Source of the DNA: Streptomyces coeruleorubidus
GTDB lineage: Bacteria > Actinomycetota > Actinomycetes > Streptomycetales > Streptomycetaceae
Length of the DNA: 64,000 nucleotides
Assembly (NCBI RefSeq): GCF_008705135.1
Contig: NZ_CP023694.1
Span: forward strand, 1,116,001-1,180,000
Reading direction: 5' to 3'
Shown piece after piece: positions 8,807 through 17,333 of this stretch. A model generated the notes under the pieces. That model was not told the DNA's origin. It did not search any database and saw only the letters and a program-made list of their open reading frames with translations. Made by a program: the position numbers and the translations under genes. Within the stretch, counting starts at the first letter, position 1. Each line of letters opens with the position of its first letter.

Positions 8807-8835
8807 AGATTAACAGGTGTTTTACTCGTAAAACA
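8807..8835 (-). promoter_or_regulatory. Promoter and palindromic operator of the FUSC/MarR operon
   Basis: TGTTTTAC and GTAAAACA, separated by TC, form a perfect 8-2-8 inverted repeat at 8818-8835. On the minus strand the element TAATCT at 8812-8807 is a candidate -10, which places the palindrome between the -10 and -35 regions. This is the usual position and size of a MarR operator, so autorepression of the operon is inferred. Confidence 0.7.
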
Positions 8836-8962
8836 TAGCCCTCACCTGCTGTGCTCCGTCGGATGCTCCCCGTGTACACCCTTGCGCTCGCGTGCGCGCC
8901 GCATGGCCCGGGCATCGATGGACCGACTGCCGAGTTGACCGACCGTCGAGCGGGAGGTGCGC

Positions 8963-9523
8963 GTGCACGGACCGGCTTCGTCCGGCTGGCTGCTGGTGGC
9001 GCTCTGCGCGGTGACCGGCGCCTACTGCCTGGCGCGGATGCGCGGCGGCGCCGGGGAGGAGCGCGGCGCCGCGGGCGGCGAGGCGCTGATGGGTTTCGGG
9101 ATGGCCGCGATGGCCGTGCCGGCGGCGGTGTTCACTCCGCCCTCATGGGCCTGGCCCGTGTACGCGGTGGTGTTCGGGGCGGCCGCGGTCCCCGCGCTGT
9201 GGGCGGCGAGGGCCGGCGCGCACCACCTCCACCACCTGGTGGGGGCCGGGGCCATGGTCTACATGTCGGTCGTCATGGCCGGCGCTCCCGCACACGCGCA
9301 CGGGCAGGGGGGATCGGGAGTCCCGCTCCTGACGGGTGCGCTGCTGCTCTACTTCGCCGGATACGTGCTGCTGACCGGCGTCCGACTGGTGCCGGTGGCC
9401 GCCGTGGCGGGAAGCGGGGCCGGGGGCGGCGGATCCGCCGGGTGGGGTGACCGGCCGGAGCTGGCGCGGGCCTGCCGGCTGTCCATGGGGATCTCGATGG
9501 TGGCGATGCTGCTGTCGCTGTGA
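8963..9523 (+). CDS. DUF5134 domain membrane protein
   Basis: A 186-residue membrane protein of unknown function with about five hydrophobic segments (for example WLLVALCAVTGAYCLA and GALLLYFAGYVLLTGVRLVP). I assign it to DUF5134. It carries a His-rich stretch, AHHLHHLVGAGAMVYM, and AHAHGQ, that could bind metal such as copper; that is inference. The GTG at 8963 is preferred because GGGAGG lies 5 nt upstream; the GTG at 8957 would overlap that site. It is followed by the M56 peptidase gene, a common neighbour. Confidence 0.75.
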   Translation: MHGPASSGWLLVALCAVTGAYCLARMRGGAGEERGAAGGEALMGFGMAAMAVPAAVFTPPSWAWPVYAVVFGAAAVPALWAARAGAHHLHHLVGAGAMVYMSVVMAGAPAHAHGQGGSGVPLLTGALLLYFAGYVLLTGVRLVPVAAVAGSGAGGGGSAGWGDRPELARACRLSMGISMVAMLLSL

Positions 9524-9610
9524 GCGGGACGATCCCGGTACGCCCGTACGGATTCGTTGCCTGCGTCACTTCGGCGCCACAAGTCGTACCCCTGAGCGGT
9601 GCGTCACTCA

Positions 9611-9624
9611 TAGGCTGCGCCTCA
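9611..9624 (+). promoter_or_regulatory. Putative -10 box of a leaderless promoter
   Basis: TAGGCT at 9611-9616 begins 13 nt before the ATG of the M56 peptidase gene, and no ribosome binding site is visible. The same element and spacing occur before the VOC gene at 3934. Confidence 0.45.
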
Positions 9625-10559
9625 TGATGCTCCCCGCGGCACTGTTGCTGCTCGGCGCCCTGATCGCAGTGGTCGCTCCCCGGCTGCTCGCCCGTGCGGA
9701 CTGGCCGGATCGTGAGCCGGTGGTGGCGCTGTGGGTGTGGCAGTGCGTGGTGGCGGCCGTGCTCGTGTGCTGCGCGCTGGCGATGACACTCAGCGCGGCG
9801 GCGGCCTGGCACGCGGTCGGCGGGCATGTTTTCGCAACGGCGCCGAGCCCGGTCGTCGATGCCTACGCCCTCGGTACGGCGGGCCCCTGGGCGGCGGCCA
9901 TGGCCGTGGCGCTGGCAGGCGGCGGGCTGTGGAGCGCGGCGATGCTGGTCCGCGAGATCGGCGGAGCACGCGCCCGGGGCCGCCGCCGGCGGGCCGATCT
10001 GCTGGTCAGGGCGCCGCTGATGCCGGGCGAGGTGGCCGTGTCCGGCCGGCTCGTCGTCCTGGAGAGCGAGCAGCCCGACGCCTGGTGGCAACCCGGCACT
10101 CCACCGCAACTGGTCGTCACCACGGCCGCGTTGCGCCGGCTGAAGGGCCGGCAACTGGACGCCGTGCTCGCCCACGAGCAGGGGCACGCGCGGGCCCGGC
10201 ACGACTGGCTGCTGAACTGCTCCTCCGCACTGGCGGGCGGCTTTCCGCAGGTGCCGGTGTTCGCCGCGTTCCGCGACGAGATGCACCGCCTGGTCGAACT
10301 CGCCGCCGACGACACGGCGTCCCGCCGCTTCGGACGCCTGACCACGGCCCTGGCCCTGGTCGAACTCAACGAGCACCGCGGTGTGTTCGGCCCCTGCCCG
10401 ACCCCGCAGGCACATGTCCCGGCACGGGTGCACCGGTTGCTCACTCCCCCGGACCGTCTGCCCCCGGTACGCCGGCTGCGGCTGACGGCGGCGGCCGCAC
10501 TGGTGCCCGTGGTGCCGGTGCTGGTGGCGTTCGGACCGGGGCTGCGGGCGCTGGGATAG
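9624..10559 (+). CDS. M56 family membrane metallopeptidase
   Basis: A 311-residue BlaR1/MecR1-type membrane zinc peptidase. Hydrophobic segments lie at about residues 3-22, 33-58 and 86-108, and another near the C-terminus. The zinc motif HEQGH is at residues 184-188 and a downstream Glu in RLVELAADDTASRRFG probably supplies the third ligand. M56 proteins usually cleave a BlaI/CopY-type repressor in response to a signal. No such regulator gene is next to it in this window, and no sensor domain follows the protease. DUF5134 lies immediately upstream on the same strand. Confidence 0.88.
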   Translation: MMLPAALLLLGALIAVVAPRLLARADWPDREPVVALWVWQCVVAAVLVCCALAMTLSAAAAWHAVGGHVFATAPSPVVDAYALGTAGPWAAAMAVALAGGGLWSAAMLVREIGGARARGRRRRADLLVRAPLMPGEVAVSGRLVVLESEQPDAWWQPGTPPQLVVTTAALRRLKGRQLDAVLAHEQGHARARHDWLLNCSSALAGGFPQVPVFAAFRDEMHRLVELAADDTASRRFGRLTTALALVELNEHRGVFGPCPTPQAHVPARVHRLLTPPDRLPPVRRLRLTAAAALVPVVPVLVAFGPGLRALG

Positions 10560-10707
10560 CCGGGATCCACGACCCGGGGCGCCGGTGGCGTCCTGGCCGA
10601 TTTCGTGGGCGCCGGAGGGGCGTCAGGGTGGCCGAAGCATGCGGTTCGGGGACCGAAGATCTTCGCCGTACTGGATCCGGAGGCCCCGGTTCGGCGAGGA
10701 TCGCATC

Positions 10708-11400
10708 ATGAACGCCCCGTCCGTCGACTCCCCGCCCCGCCCGCAGCACCGCACCGCCGCCCGGTCGGCCGGCGTCCTGGCGCTGTGTTCCGTTCTGCTG
10801 CTGACCCTCGTCGCGGCCAGATGGAGTCCGTTGATCAGCGCGGACGGAGACATCTCCGCCACCACCCACCGCTGGGCGGTCGAGGAATCAGGCGTCACCC
10901 AGGCGTGCCGCATCCTCACGGACTGGGTGTGGGACCCGTGGACCATGCGACTGCTGTGCGCGGTCGTCGTGGTGTGGCTGGTGGTGCGCTTGGCGGCGCG
11001 CTGGACGGCGTTGTGGCTGGCGCTGGCGGTCACGCTGGGCACGCTGTTCCAGCAGGCCCTCAAGGCACTGGTGGACCGCCCTCGCCCGGTCTGGCCCGAC
11101 CCGGTCGACTCGGCCCACTACGCGGCCTTCCCGTCGGGCCACGCCATGACCGCCACGGTGGTGTGCGGCCTTTTCCTGTGGCTCCTGCGGCGGCACGGCG
11201 TCGGCCGTGCCGTGTGGCGTACGGCCGTGACCGTGGCCGTCGTGTCCGTGGTCGGCGTGGGACTGACCCGTGTCTGGCTGGGCGTCCACTGGCCGTCGGA
11301 CGTGGTGGGCGGCTGGCTGCTGGGCGCGACCGTGGTGGCCCTGGCCGTGTGGACGCACGAGCACCGGCAGCCGCGCACCCACCCGGACAGCGCCTCGTAG
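10708..11400 (+). CDS. PAP2 family phosphatase
   Basis: A 230-residue integral membrane phosphatase with all three PAP2 motifs: KALVDRPRP, YAAFPSGHAM and RVWLGVHWPSDVVGGW. Motifs two and three supply the catalytic His residues. Five to six hydrophobic helices surround them. Such enzymes dephosphorylate lipid phosphates such as undecaprenyl pyrophosphate or phosphatidic acid on the outer membrane face. The ATG at 10708 has GAGGA 7 nt upstream. The TAG stop at 11398 doubles as the start of a -10-like box for the following HAD gene. Confidence 0.9.
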   Translation: MNAPSVDSPPRPQHRTAARSAGVLALCSVLLLTLVAARWSPLISADGDISATTHRWAVEESGVTQACRILTDWVWDPWTMRLLCAVVVVWLVVRLAARWTALWLALAVTLGTLFQQALKALVDRPRPVWPDPVDSAHYAAFPSGHAMTATVVCGLFLWLLRRHGVGRAVWRTAVTVAVVSVVGVGLTRVWLGVHWPSDVVGGWLLGATVVALAVWTHEHRQPRTHPDSAS

Positions 11401-11410
11401 GATCGCCCCA
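11398..11410 (+). promoter_or_regulatory. Putative leaderless promoter box overlapping the PAP2 stop codon
   Basis: TAGGAT at 11398-11403 begins 12 nt before the HAD gene ATG. Its first three bases are the stop codon of the PAP2 gene. No ribosome binding site precedes the ATG. Confidence 0.4.
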
Positions 11411-12099
11411 TGACGGCTGTGCTGTTCGATTTCTCGGGAACGCTGTTCCGTGTCGAGTCCACCGATTCCTGGCTGCGCGGCGTCGTCGCCGACGCGGGAG
11501 TCCCCTTCACCGAGGCGGAGTTGACCGCCGCCGTGCGTGCGCTGGAGGCAGCGGGAGCGCTGCCCGGCGGTGGTGCTCCCGCACGGGTGCCGGCCGAACT
11601 CGCCGACTCCTGGCTGATCCGGGACCAGAGCGCCGCACTGCACCGGGCCGCCTACACCGGCCTCTCCCGCCAGGTCACGCTGCCCGACCCGGCGTTGCAC
11701 GACGCGTTGTACGACCGCCATATGACACCCGCTGCATGGACCCCGTACCCGGACGCCGTGGAGGTGCTCCGCACCCTGCGGGAACGGGGCATCCCCGTAG
11801 GAGTGGTCAGCAACATCGGCTGGGACCCGCGCCCGGTGTTCCGTGAGCACGGCCTGGACGGCTACATCGACGTGTACGTCCTGTCGTACGAGCACGGCAT
11901 CCAGAAGCCCGACCCGCGGCTGTTCGCCACCGCCTGCGAGGCGCTCGGCGCCGAACCGCGCCGGACGCTCATGGTCGGCGACGACCGCAGGGCGGACGGC
12001 GGGGCCGCCGCCCTGGGATGCGGGGTGCACTTCGTGGACCACCTGCCGGTGACCGACCGGCCGGACGGACTGCTGCCGGTCCTGGACCTGGTGAGCTGA
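11410..12099 (+). CDS. HAD family hydrolase
   Basis: A 229-residue haloacid-dehalogenase-type phosphatase. Motif I is VLFDFSGTLFR, motif II is VGVVSNIGW, the lysine is in HGIQKPDPRLF and motif IV is MVGDDRRADGGAAALG. The helical cap at about residues 15-95 is subclass I. The second Asp of the usual DxDxT, the general acid/base in phosphatases, is Ser here. Some HAD subgroups with altered chemistry vary this residue, so phosphatase activity should not be assumed. Translation appears leaderless. Confidence 0.87.
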   Translation: MTAVLFDFSGTLFRVESTDSWLRGVVADAGVPFTEAELTAAVRALEAAGALPGGGAPARVPAELADSWLIRDQSAALHRAAYTGLSRQVTLPDPALHDALYDRHMTPAAWTPYPDAVEVLRTLRERGIPVGVVSNIGWDPRPVFREHGLDGYIDVYVLSYEHGIQKPDPRLFATACEALGAEPRRTLMVGDDRRADGGAAALGCGVHFVDHLPVTDRPDGLLPVLDLVS

Positions 12100-12216
12100 G
12101 GCCACCACCAGGTCACCTGGTCATCTGCTCGCCCGCCTCGGACGATCCCCCGTGTCGCCCGAGGCAGACGGCATCCCCCGGCCATGACCGCGCGGTTCTG
12201 GCCGGACCTCTCCGAG

Positions 12217-12241
12217 TATAGTTGGCTGGCAGCCAGTCAAC
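12217..12241 (+). promoter_or_regulatory. -10 box and TetR-type operator upstream of the TetR gene
   Basis: TATAGT at 12217-12222 is a good -10 box. Overlapping and following it at 12221-12241 is a 21-bp inverted repeat, with arms GTTGGCTGGC and GCCAGTCAAC around a central A and one mismatch in ten pairs. The repeat ends just before the ribosome binding site of the TetR gene. This geometry is typical of autorepression. Confidence 0.68.
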
Positions 12242-12255
12242 GCAGGAGTTTCAGC

Positions 12256-12942
12256 ATGTCCCCGCGCAGCGCCTCGGTCAATGAAGAGTTGCGGAGGCGT
12301 TCCAAGGAGCGGCTTCTCCAAGCGGCGGTCGAACTGGTCGGCGAGCGCGGCTTCGAGGCCACGACGCTCGGCGACATCGCCGACCGGGCGGGCTCGGCCC
12401 GCGGGCTGGTCTCGTACTACTTCCCGGGAAAGCGCCAGCTCGTGCAGTCCGCCGTGCACCGGCTGATGCACCGCACGCTGGAGGAGGCGCTGGAGCGCGA
12501 GCCGCGTACCGAGGACGGCCGGGAGCGGATGGCGCGGGCCATCGACGCGATCCTGGGCCTGGCCAGGGACCGGCCCGTGCTGATGCGCCAGCACATGGCC
12601 GGGCTGCTGCAGGCCGAGGGCTTCGTGCCCTGCCCGGAACAGCGGCGCCTGGCCGAACTGCTGCGGGACACCGTCGCCCGCCACGGCTCGCGGGACGTCG
12701 ACAGCGACTATCCGATGCTGCGGGCCCTGCTGATGGGTGCCGTGTACGCCGCCCTGGTGCCGGGGGCGCCGATGCCGGTCCCGGTGCTGCGGGGCGAGTT
12801 GTTCGCGCGCTACCGGCTCGACTGGGAGCTGGGTGTCCCGCCGGAGACCGGAGCCTCCGGCGGGAGGGGTGACAGGGATCTGTCGCGGTTCTTCGCGACC
12901 GGGGCCGCACCGGAGTGCGACCCGCGGGCTCAGCCGAAGTAG
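12256..12942 (+). CDS. TetR family transcriptional regulator
   Basis: A 228-residue regulator. The N-terminal helix-turn-helix is RLLQAAVELVGERGFEATTL, GDIADRAGSARGLVSYYFPG, KRQLVQSAV, a clear TetR pattern with the YYFPGK recognition-helix end. The C-terminal ligand domain is not diagnostic. The ATG at 12256 is preferred over an upstream in-frame ATG at 12184 because GGAG lies just before it and the operator covers the space between the two. No obvious divergent target gene is adjacent. It converges with the LVIVD gene, with a 13-bp overlap at the 3' ends. Confidence 0.9.
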   Translation: MSPRSASVNEELRRRSKERLLQAAVELVGERGFEATTLGDIADRAGSARGLVSYYFPGKRQLVQSAVHRLMHRTLEEALEREPRTEDGRERMARAIDAILGLARDRPVLMRQHMAGLLQAEGFVPCPEQRRLAELLRDTVARHGSRDVDSDYPMLRALLMGAVYAALVPGAPMPVPVLRGELFARYRLDWELGVPPETGASGGRGDRDLSRFFATGAAPECDPRAQPK

Positions 12943-14432
12943 TCCGGCTGCGTCTGCGCGTTGAACTCACGCAGATGGACCCACCGTGCCGGGTCCGTGC
13001 GCCGGTCCTTGATCTTCAGGACGTCGAAGCCCTTGGTGATCTCGTTGGAGTAGATGTAGCCGTTGTAGTAGTACGCCGACCACGAACCGCCGAAGGTCAG
13101 TTGCTCGGTACTGGCCGGGCCGCGCTCGAAGTAGGCGATCTCCCTGGGCTTCGACGAGTCGGTGAACTCCCAGACGGAGACACCCCCCTGGTACCAGGCC
13201 TGGACCATCAGGTCCCTGCCCTTCACCGGGATCAGCGAGCCGTTGTGGGCCACGCAGTTCTCGGTGTCCGCCTGGTGGCGGGAGATCTTGAAGTAGGTGC
13301 GGAAGACGAGCTTGCGCTTGTCGCCCTTGCCGACGATGTCGTAGATGCCGTCGGCACCGCGGTTCGGGCCGGTCGCCTCGTTGCAGGTGGGCGCGGGGCC
13401 CCCGCCCAGCTCGTCGGTGAACACGACCTTGTTCGCCTTCTGGTTGAAGGTCGCCGAGTGCCAGAAGGCGAAGTTGACGTTGTCCTGCACCCGGTCGATG
13501 ACCTTCGGGTGCTCGGGGTCCTTGACGGAGAACAGGATGCCGTCCCCCATGCAGGCGCCCGCGGCCAGGTCCGCCGAGGGCAGCACGGTGATGTCGTGGC
13601 AGCCGGTGGTCTTGGAGACGCCCGGGTTGGTGGGCCCGCCCGGGTTGCCGCCGCCGTCCGGGCCCTCGCCGGGGAACAGCACCGGGAAGCCCACGACCGC
13701 CGCCTTCTCGGGGGCGTTGCGCGGCACCTTGATGACGGAGATGCCGTCGTGCGGCGGCTGGCAGTCCGGGTACGTGGCGTTCGGCGAGTACGAGGAGACG
13801 TACACGTAGACGTTCCGCCGCTCCGGCACCAGCGTGTGGGTGTGCGAGCCGCACGCGGTCTCGACGGCGGCGACGTACCTGGGGTTCCGCTTGTCGCTGA
13901 TGTCGAAGACCTTCAGGCCCTCCCACGAGGACTTCTCGGTCGCCGGCTGCGTGGTGCTGCTGCAACTGCTGTCGCTGCGCGAGGAGTCGGTGGACAGGAA
14001 CAGCAGGTTGCCGGAGACGGAGATGTCGTTCTGGGAGCCCGGGCACAGCACCTGGGCGACCGTCTTCGGTGACCCGGGGTTGCTGATGTCGAAGATGCGG
14101 AAGCCGTCGTAGTTGCCGGCGAAGGCGTACCTGCCCTGGAAGGCCAGGTCCGTGTTGGTGCCTGCCAGCACGTCCTTGGGGATGTTGGCGACGTGCTCGA
14201 TGTTCGCGGAGTGGACGATCTCGTCCTGGCCGGGTATCTCGCCGTTCTCGATGGCCTCGCGCGCCTCGGCCTGGGCGCTCTTGGAGACCTCCTTCGGCCT
14301 GGGCGGGACGTCCCCCGGGTCGGGGGTGGCCCCGGCCGGCGCCGCCACGAGGAGCGCGGCCAGCACTCCGCCGGCGATCGCGCCGGCTCCCAGGCGTCTG
14401 CGGCGGGTTCTGCGGTCGTTGAACAGGATCAC
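12930..14432 (-). CDS. Secreted LVIVD-repeat (beta-propeller) protein
   Basis: A 500-residue exported protein. The N-terminus has the twin-arginine-like run RRTRRRRLGAG followed by a hydrophobic stretch ending PAGATPDPG. The body has repeated blade-like units, such as YDGFRIFDISNPGSPKTVAQV, GLKVFDISDKRNPRYVAAV, GISVIKVPRN and GVSVWEFTDSSKPREIAYF, as in LVIVD propellers. Cys pairs may form disulfides outside the cell. The GTG at 14432 has GGAGG 7 nt upstream. Function is unknown. It is divergent from the DUF305 lipoprotein gene, a pairing I regard as recurrent in actinomycetes. Confidence 0.85.
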   Translation of the reverse strand: MILFNDRRTRRRRLGAGAIAGGVLAALLVAAPAGATPDPGDVPPRPKEVSKSAQAEAREAIENGEIPGQDEIVHSANIEHVANIPKDVLAGTNTDLAFQGRYAFAGNYDGFRIFDISNPGSPKTVAQVLCPGSQNDISVSGNLLFLSTDSSRSDSSCSSTTQPATEKSSWEGLKVFDISDKRNPRYVAAVETACGSHTHTLVPERRNVYVYVSSYSPNATYPDCQPPHDGISVIKVPRNAPEKAAVVGFPVLFPGEGPDGGGNPGGPTNPGVSKTTGCHDITVLPSADLAAGACMGDGILFSVKDPEHPKVIDRVQDNVNFAFWHSATFNQKANKVVFTDELGGGPAPTCNEATGPNRGADGIYDIVGKGDKRKLVFRTYFKISRHQADTENCVAHNGSLIPVKGRDLMVQAWYQGGVSVWEFTDSSKPREIAYFERGPASTEQLTFGGSWSAYYYNGYIYSNEITKGFDVLKIKDRRTDPARWVHLREFNAQTQPDYFG

Positions 14433-14622
14433 TGTTTTTCCTCCCTGGTTCCGTTCACTGCGGAACGGTTCACGCACCACGCAGTATCGTCCTCGCCATG
14501 CACATACCAACAGGCGGCAACAGGATCTTAAAGAAGTCGCTCGCTCAATGACCCGCGAGCATGCCCGAATGGCCGTAAGTACCACCAGGTGTCCACCAAC
14601 ACGCCTGCCACAGGAGGTCGTT

Positions 14623-15276
14623 GTGCCCTTCCGCCGCGCGTCTCGTACGTCCGTCGCCATGACGGGACTGGTCGCCCTGGCCGCACTCGCGGCCGGGGGT
14701 TGCGACTCCGGTCCGGACCGGAAGCCGGCCGCCGCGGACGGACCCGCCGTGATCGCCCCGGGCAAGCCCGGCGAGGCGAACCGCACCCTGTCCGCCGAGG
14801 AAGCCGCAGACCAGCACTCGGAGAACGACTCTCCCAACTCGGCGGATGTCTCCTACGCCCGCATGATGATCGAGCACCACGCCCAGGCCCTCGTGATGAC
14901 CGAACTCGCCCCGGCGCGCGCCGAGTCGGCGAAGGTGAAACGGATCGCCGCCCGGATCGCCGCCGCCCAGAAGCCGGAGATCGAGGCCATGAAGGGCTGG
15001 CTGAAATCGTACGGGAAGCCGCTGAAGGCCGAGCGGCACGAGCACGCCACGATGCCCGGGATGGCGACCGCGGCACAGCTGAACAAGCTGCGCGCGGCTG
15101 ACGGAAGGGCGTTCGATCAGCTCTTCCTGACCCTGATGACGACCCATCACCAGGGCGCGATCACCATGGCCACGGACGTGAAGGGGCAGGGCAACAACAT
15201 CCGGGTCGAGGAGATGGCCGACGAGGTGATCGCCCAGCAGACGAGCGAGATCTCGCGCATGCGGGACATGCTCTAG
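14623..15276 (+). CDS. DUF305 domain lipoprotein
   Basis: A 217-residue exported protein. The signal peptide ends in a lipobox, ALAALAAGGC, so Cys about 28 residues in should be lipidated. The DUF305 region has the ferritin-like paired His/Met motifs YARMMIEHHAQALVM and LMTTHHQGAITMATDV, which suggest metal (copper) binding as proposed for this family. The GTG at 14623 has AGGAGG 5 nt upstream. The 190-bp gap to the divergent LVIVD gene must hold both promoters, but no box is clear. Confidence 0.88.
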   Translation: MPFRRASRTSVAMTGLVALAALAAGGCDSGPDRKPAAADGPAVIAPGKPGEANRTLSAEEAADQHSENDSPNSADVSYARMMIEHHAQALVMTELAPARAESAKVKRIAARIAAAQKPEIEAMKGWLKSYGKPLKAERHEHATMPGMATAAQLNKLRAADGRAFDQLFLTLMTTHHQGAITMATDVKGQGNNIRVEEMADEVIAQQTSEISRMRDML

Positions 15277-15316
15277 GCGTGCTAATCGGTCCCGGTCGAG
15301 CGCCGGGCCGGACTCC

Positions 15317-15835
15317 TCAGTGCCGGGCGCGGCGCGGGGTCAGGAGTCCGGCGTCCCGGGCCTGGCCGATCAGCCTGAGGGACGTGCGGCGGCTGTGTCC
15401 GGTCGCGCACATCACGGCGAGGACGGGATCGGCACCCTCCAGCTGTGCCGCGCGGTACTCCTGCGCGACCAGCCACCGCCCCTCCGCACCGCGCGGCCAG
15501 GCCGACCGGGCGCGCCGCCGCTGGCTGCCGCCGTCTTCCGGAGCCGTCCCGGCACCGGCGCAGCACGCCTCGGCCAGCGAGTCCTCGATCCAGTCGGCGA
15601 GCACCGCGAGGTCGTCGAGGGACAGCGCGGGCTGCGCGCGTACGTCCTCGACGCCGACGCGTCCTCCGGCCACGACGGCCAGGGCGTCGACGTGGGCGCC
15701 GTCCGCGAAGGCCAGCCGGACGTCGAACCACCGCGTGGCGTCCTCGTTCTCCCGCACCTCCCACGCGGGCCGCACGGACACCGCACTGTCCGCCGGGGAG
15801 CGATCGGAAAGATTAAGAAAGGATGCTTCCAGCAC
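15317..15835 (-). CDS. DUF6214 family protein
   Basis: A 172-residue soluble hypothetical protein that I match to the Streptomyces family DUF6214. The N-terminal part has WEVRENEDATRWFDVRLAFA and the C-terminal end has AVMCATGHSRRTSLRLIGQA, which resembles a small helix-turn-helix and might bind DNA; this is inference. The start used is the GTG at 15835. It has no convincing ribosome binding site, so the true start could lie slightly downstream. Confidence 0.65.
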   Translation of the reverse strand: MLEASFLNLSDRSPADSAVSVRPAWEVRENEDATRWFDVRLAFADGAHVDALAVVAGGRVGVEDVRAQPALSLDDLAVLADWIEDSLAEACCAGAGTAPEDGGSQRRRARSAWPRGAEGRWLVAQEYRAAQLEGADPVLAVMCATGHSRRTSLRLIGQARDAGLLTPRRARH

Positions 15836-15989
15836 ACACAGAACGTAACCGAATGATCACATTCCCTATAGATCGGACACGCACCCCGGGCGGAGCACAG
15901 CACCCTGTCAGCGGAGCCCGGCCGGTGCGATGCTGGAGGCATCAGCACCTCCTGCGATCCCTCGGGATCCCCGGGTAAGGAGTTCCGCC

Positions 15990-17333
15990 GTGCTGCGAGT
16001 CGCCGTCGTAGGCTCCGGGCCGAGCGGGTGCTACACCGCCCAGAGCCTCGTCCAGCAGGACCCCGAGGTGCGCGTCGACGTCCTGGACCGGCTGCCGTGC
16101 CCGTACGGCCTGGTCCGGTACGGCGTGGCTCCGGACCACGAGAAGATCAAGTCGCTCCAGAACAACCTCCGCACGATCCTGGAACACGACCGGGTCCGGT
16201 TCGTCGGAGGCGTCCAGGCCGGCCCCGGCGGGGTGCCGGTCGCCCGGCTGCGGGAGCTCTACCACGCGGTGGTGTACTGCGTGGGCGCCGCGACCGACCG
16301 GCACCTGGGCATCCCCGGGGAGGACCTGCCGGGCAGCTGGTCGGCGACGCAGTTCGTGTCCTGGTACAGCGCTCACCCGGACGCCGTGGACGCCGGATTC
16401 CTGCGGGACGCCCGGTCGGCCGTGGTGATCGGCGTCGGCAACGTCGCCGTGGACGTCACCCGGATGCTGGCGCGCGGCCTGGCCGAGCTCAGCCCGACCG
16501 ACATGCCCCAGGCAGCCCTGACGACACTGGCGGCGAGCCGGGTGACCGAGATCCACATGGTGGGCCGGCGCGGCCCGTCCCAGGCCCGCTTCACCACCAA
16601 GGAGCTGCGCGAACTGGGCACCCTGCCGGAGACCGACGTCATCGTGGACCCGGCGGAGCTGGCCCTGGACCCCGGGTACACCGACCCGTCCGCACTGCCC
16701 GCCGCGCAGCGCCGCAACGTGGAGGTGCTGCGCGGCTGGTCCGAGACTCCGCCGAGCGGCGCCCCGCGCCGGATCCGGCTGCGCTTCTTCCTCCGCCCGG
16801 CCGCACTGCTCGCCGAGCAGGGCCACGTGGGCGCTGTGCGCTTCGAGCGGACGGCACCGGACGGGCACGGCGGCGTGACGGGCACGGGCCGGTTCGAGGA
16901 CGTCGAGGCACAGTTGGTGCTGCGCTCGGTGGGCTATCGCGGGGTGCCGCTGGAAGGGCTGCCCTTCGACCCGGACAGCGGCACGGTGCCGAATCTGGCC
17001 GGGCGTGTCCTGCGCGAGGGCGTCGTCACACCCGGCGAATACGTGGCCGGCTGGATCAAGCGGGGCCCGACAGGCGTCATCGGCTCGAACCGCCCCTGCG
17101 CGAAGGAGACGGCGACGTCCCTGCTGGAGGACGCCCCGGTCCTCACCCGGAAGAACGTCGCGGAGGACCCGATCACGGCACTGCGCGCAGAGGGGGCCGA
17201 CCCGGTCGAGTGGACGGGCTGGCAGTCGATCGAGCAGGCAGAGGCATTGCTGGGGGCGTCGCTCGGCAGGAACGTGGTGAAACTCCCCGACTGGCAGTCC
17301 CTCATGACCGCCGCGCACGGCGACGTGCTCTAG
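15990..17333 (+). CDS. Ferredoxin/adrenodoxin-type NADP+ reductase (FprA-like)
   Basis: A 447-residue FAD enzyme of the adrenodoxin-reductase family that passes electrons from NADPH to ferredoxins. The FAD site is VVGSGPSGCYTA at residues 7-18, the NADP site is VVIGVGNVAVDVTRML at about 145-160, and the late FAD contact GWIKRGPTGVIGSNR lies near residue 350. The length matches mycobacterial FprA. The GTG at 15990 has AAGGAG 7 nt upstream. The likely partners are ferredoxins and P450s encoded elsewhere. Its TAG stop shares bases with the stop of the convergent ArsR gene. Confidence 0.92.
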   Translation: MLRVAVVGSGPSGCYTAQSLVQQDPEVRVDVLDRLPCPYGLVRYGVAPDHEKIKSLQNNLRTILEHDRVRFVGGVQAGPGGVPVARLRELYHAVVYCVGAATDRHLGIPGEDLPGSWSATQFVSWYSAHPDAVDAGFLRDARSAVVIGVGNVAVDVTRMLARGLAELSPTDMPQAALTTLAASRVTEIHMVGRRGPSQARFTTKELRELGTLPETDVIVDPAELALDPGYTDPSALPAAQRRNVEVLRGWSETPPSGAPRRIRLRFFLRPAALLAEQGHVGAVRFERTAPDGHGGVTGTGRFEDVEAQLVLRSVGYRGVPLEGLPFDPDSGTVPNLAGRVLREGVVTPGEYVAGWIKRGPTGVIGSNRPCAKETATSLLEDAPVLTRKNVAEDPITALRAEGADPVEWTGWQSIEQAEALLGASLGRNVVKLPDWQSLMTAAHGDVL

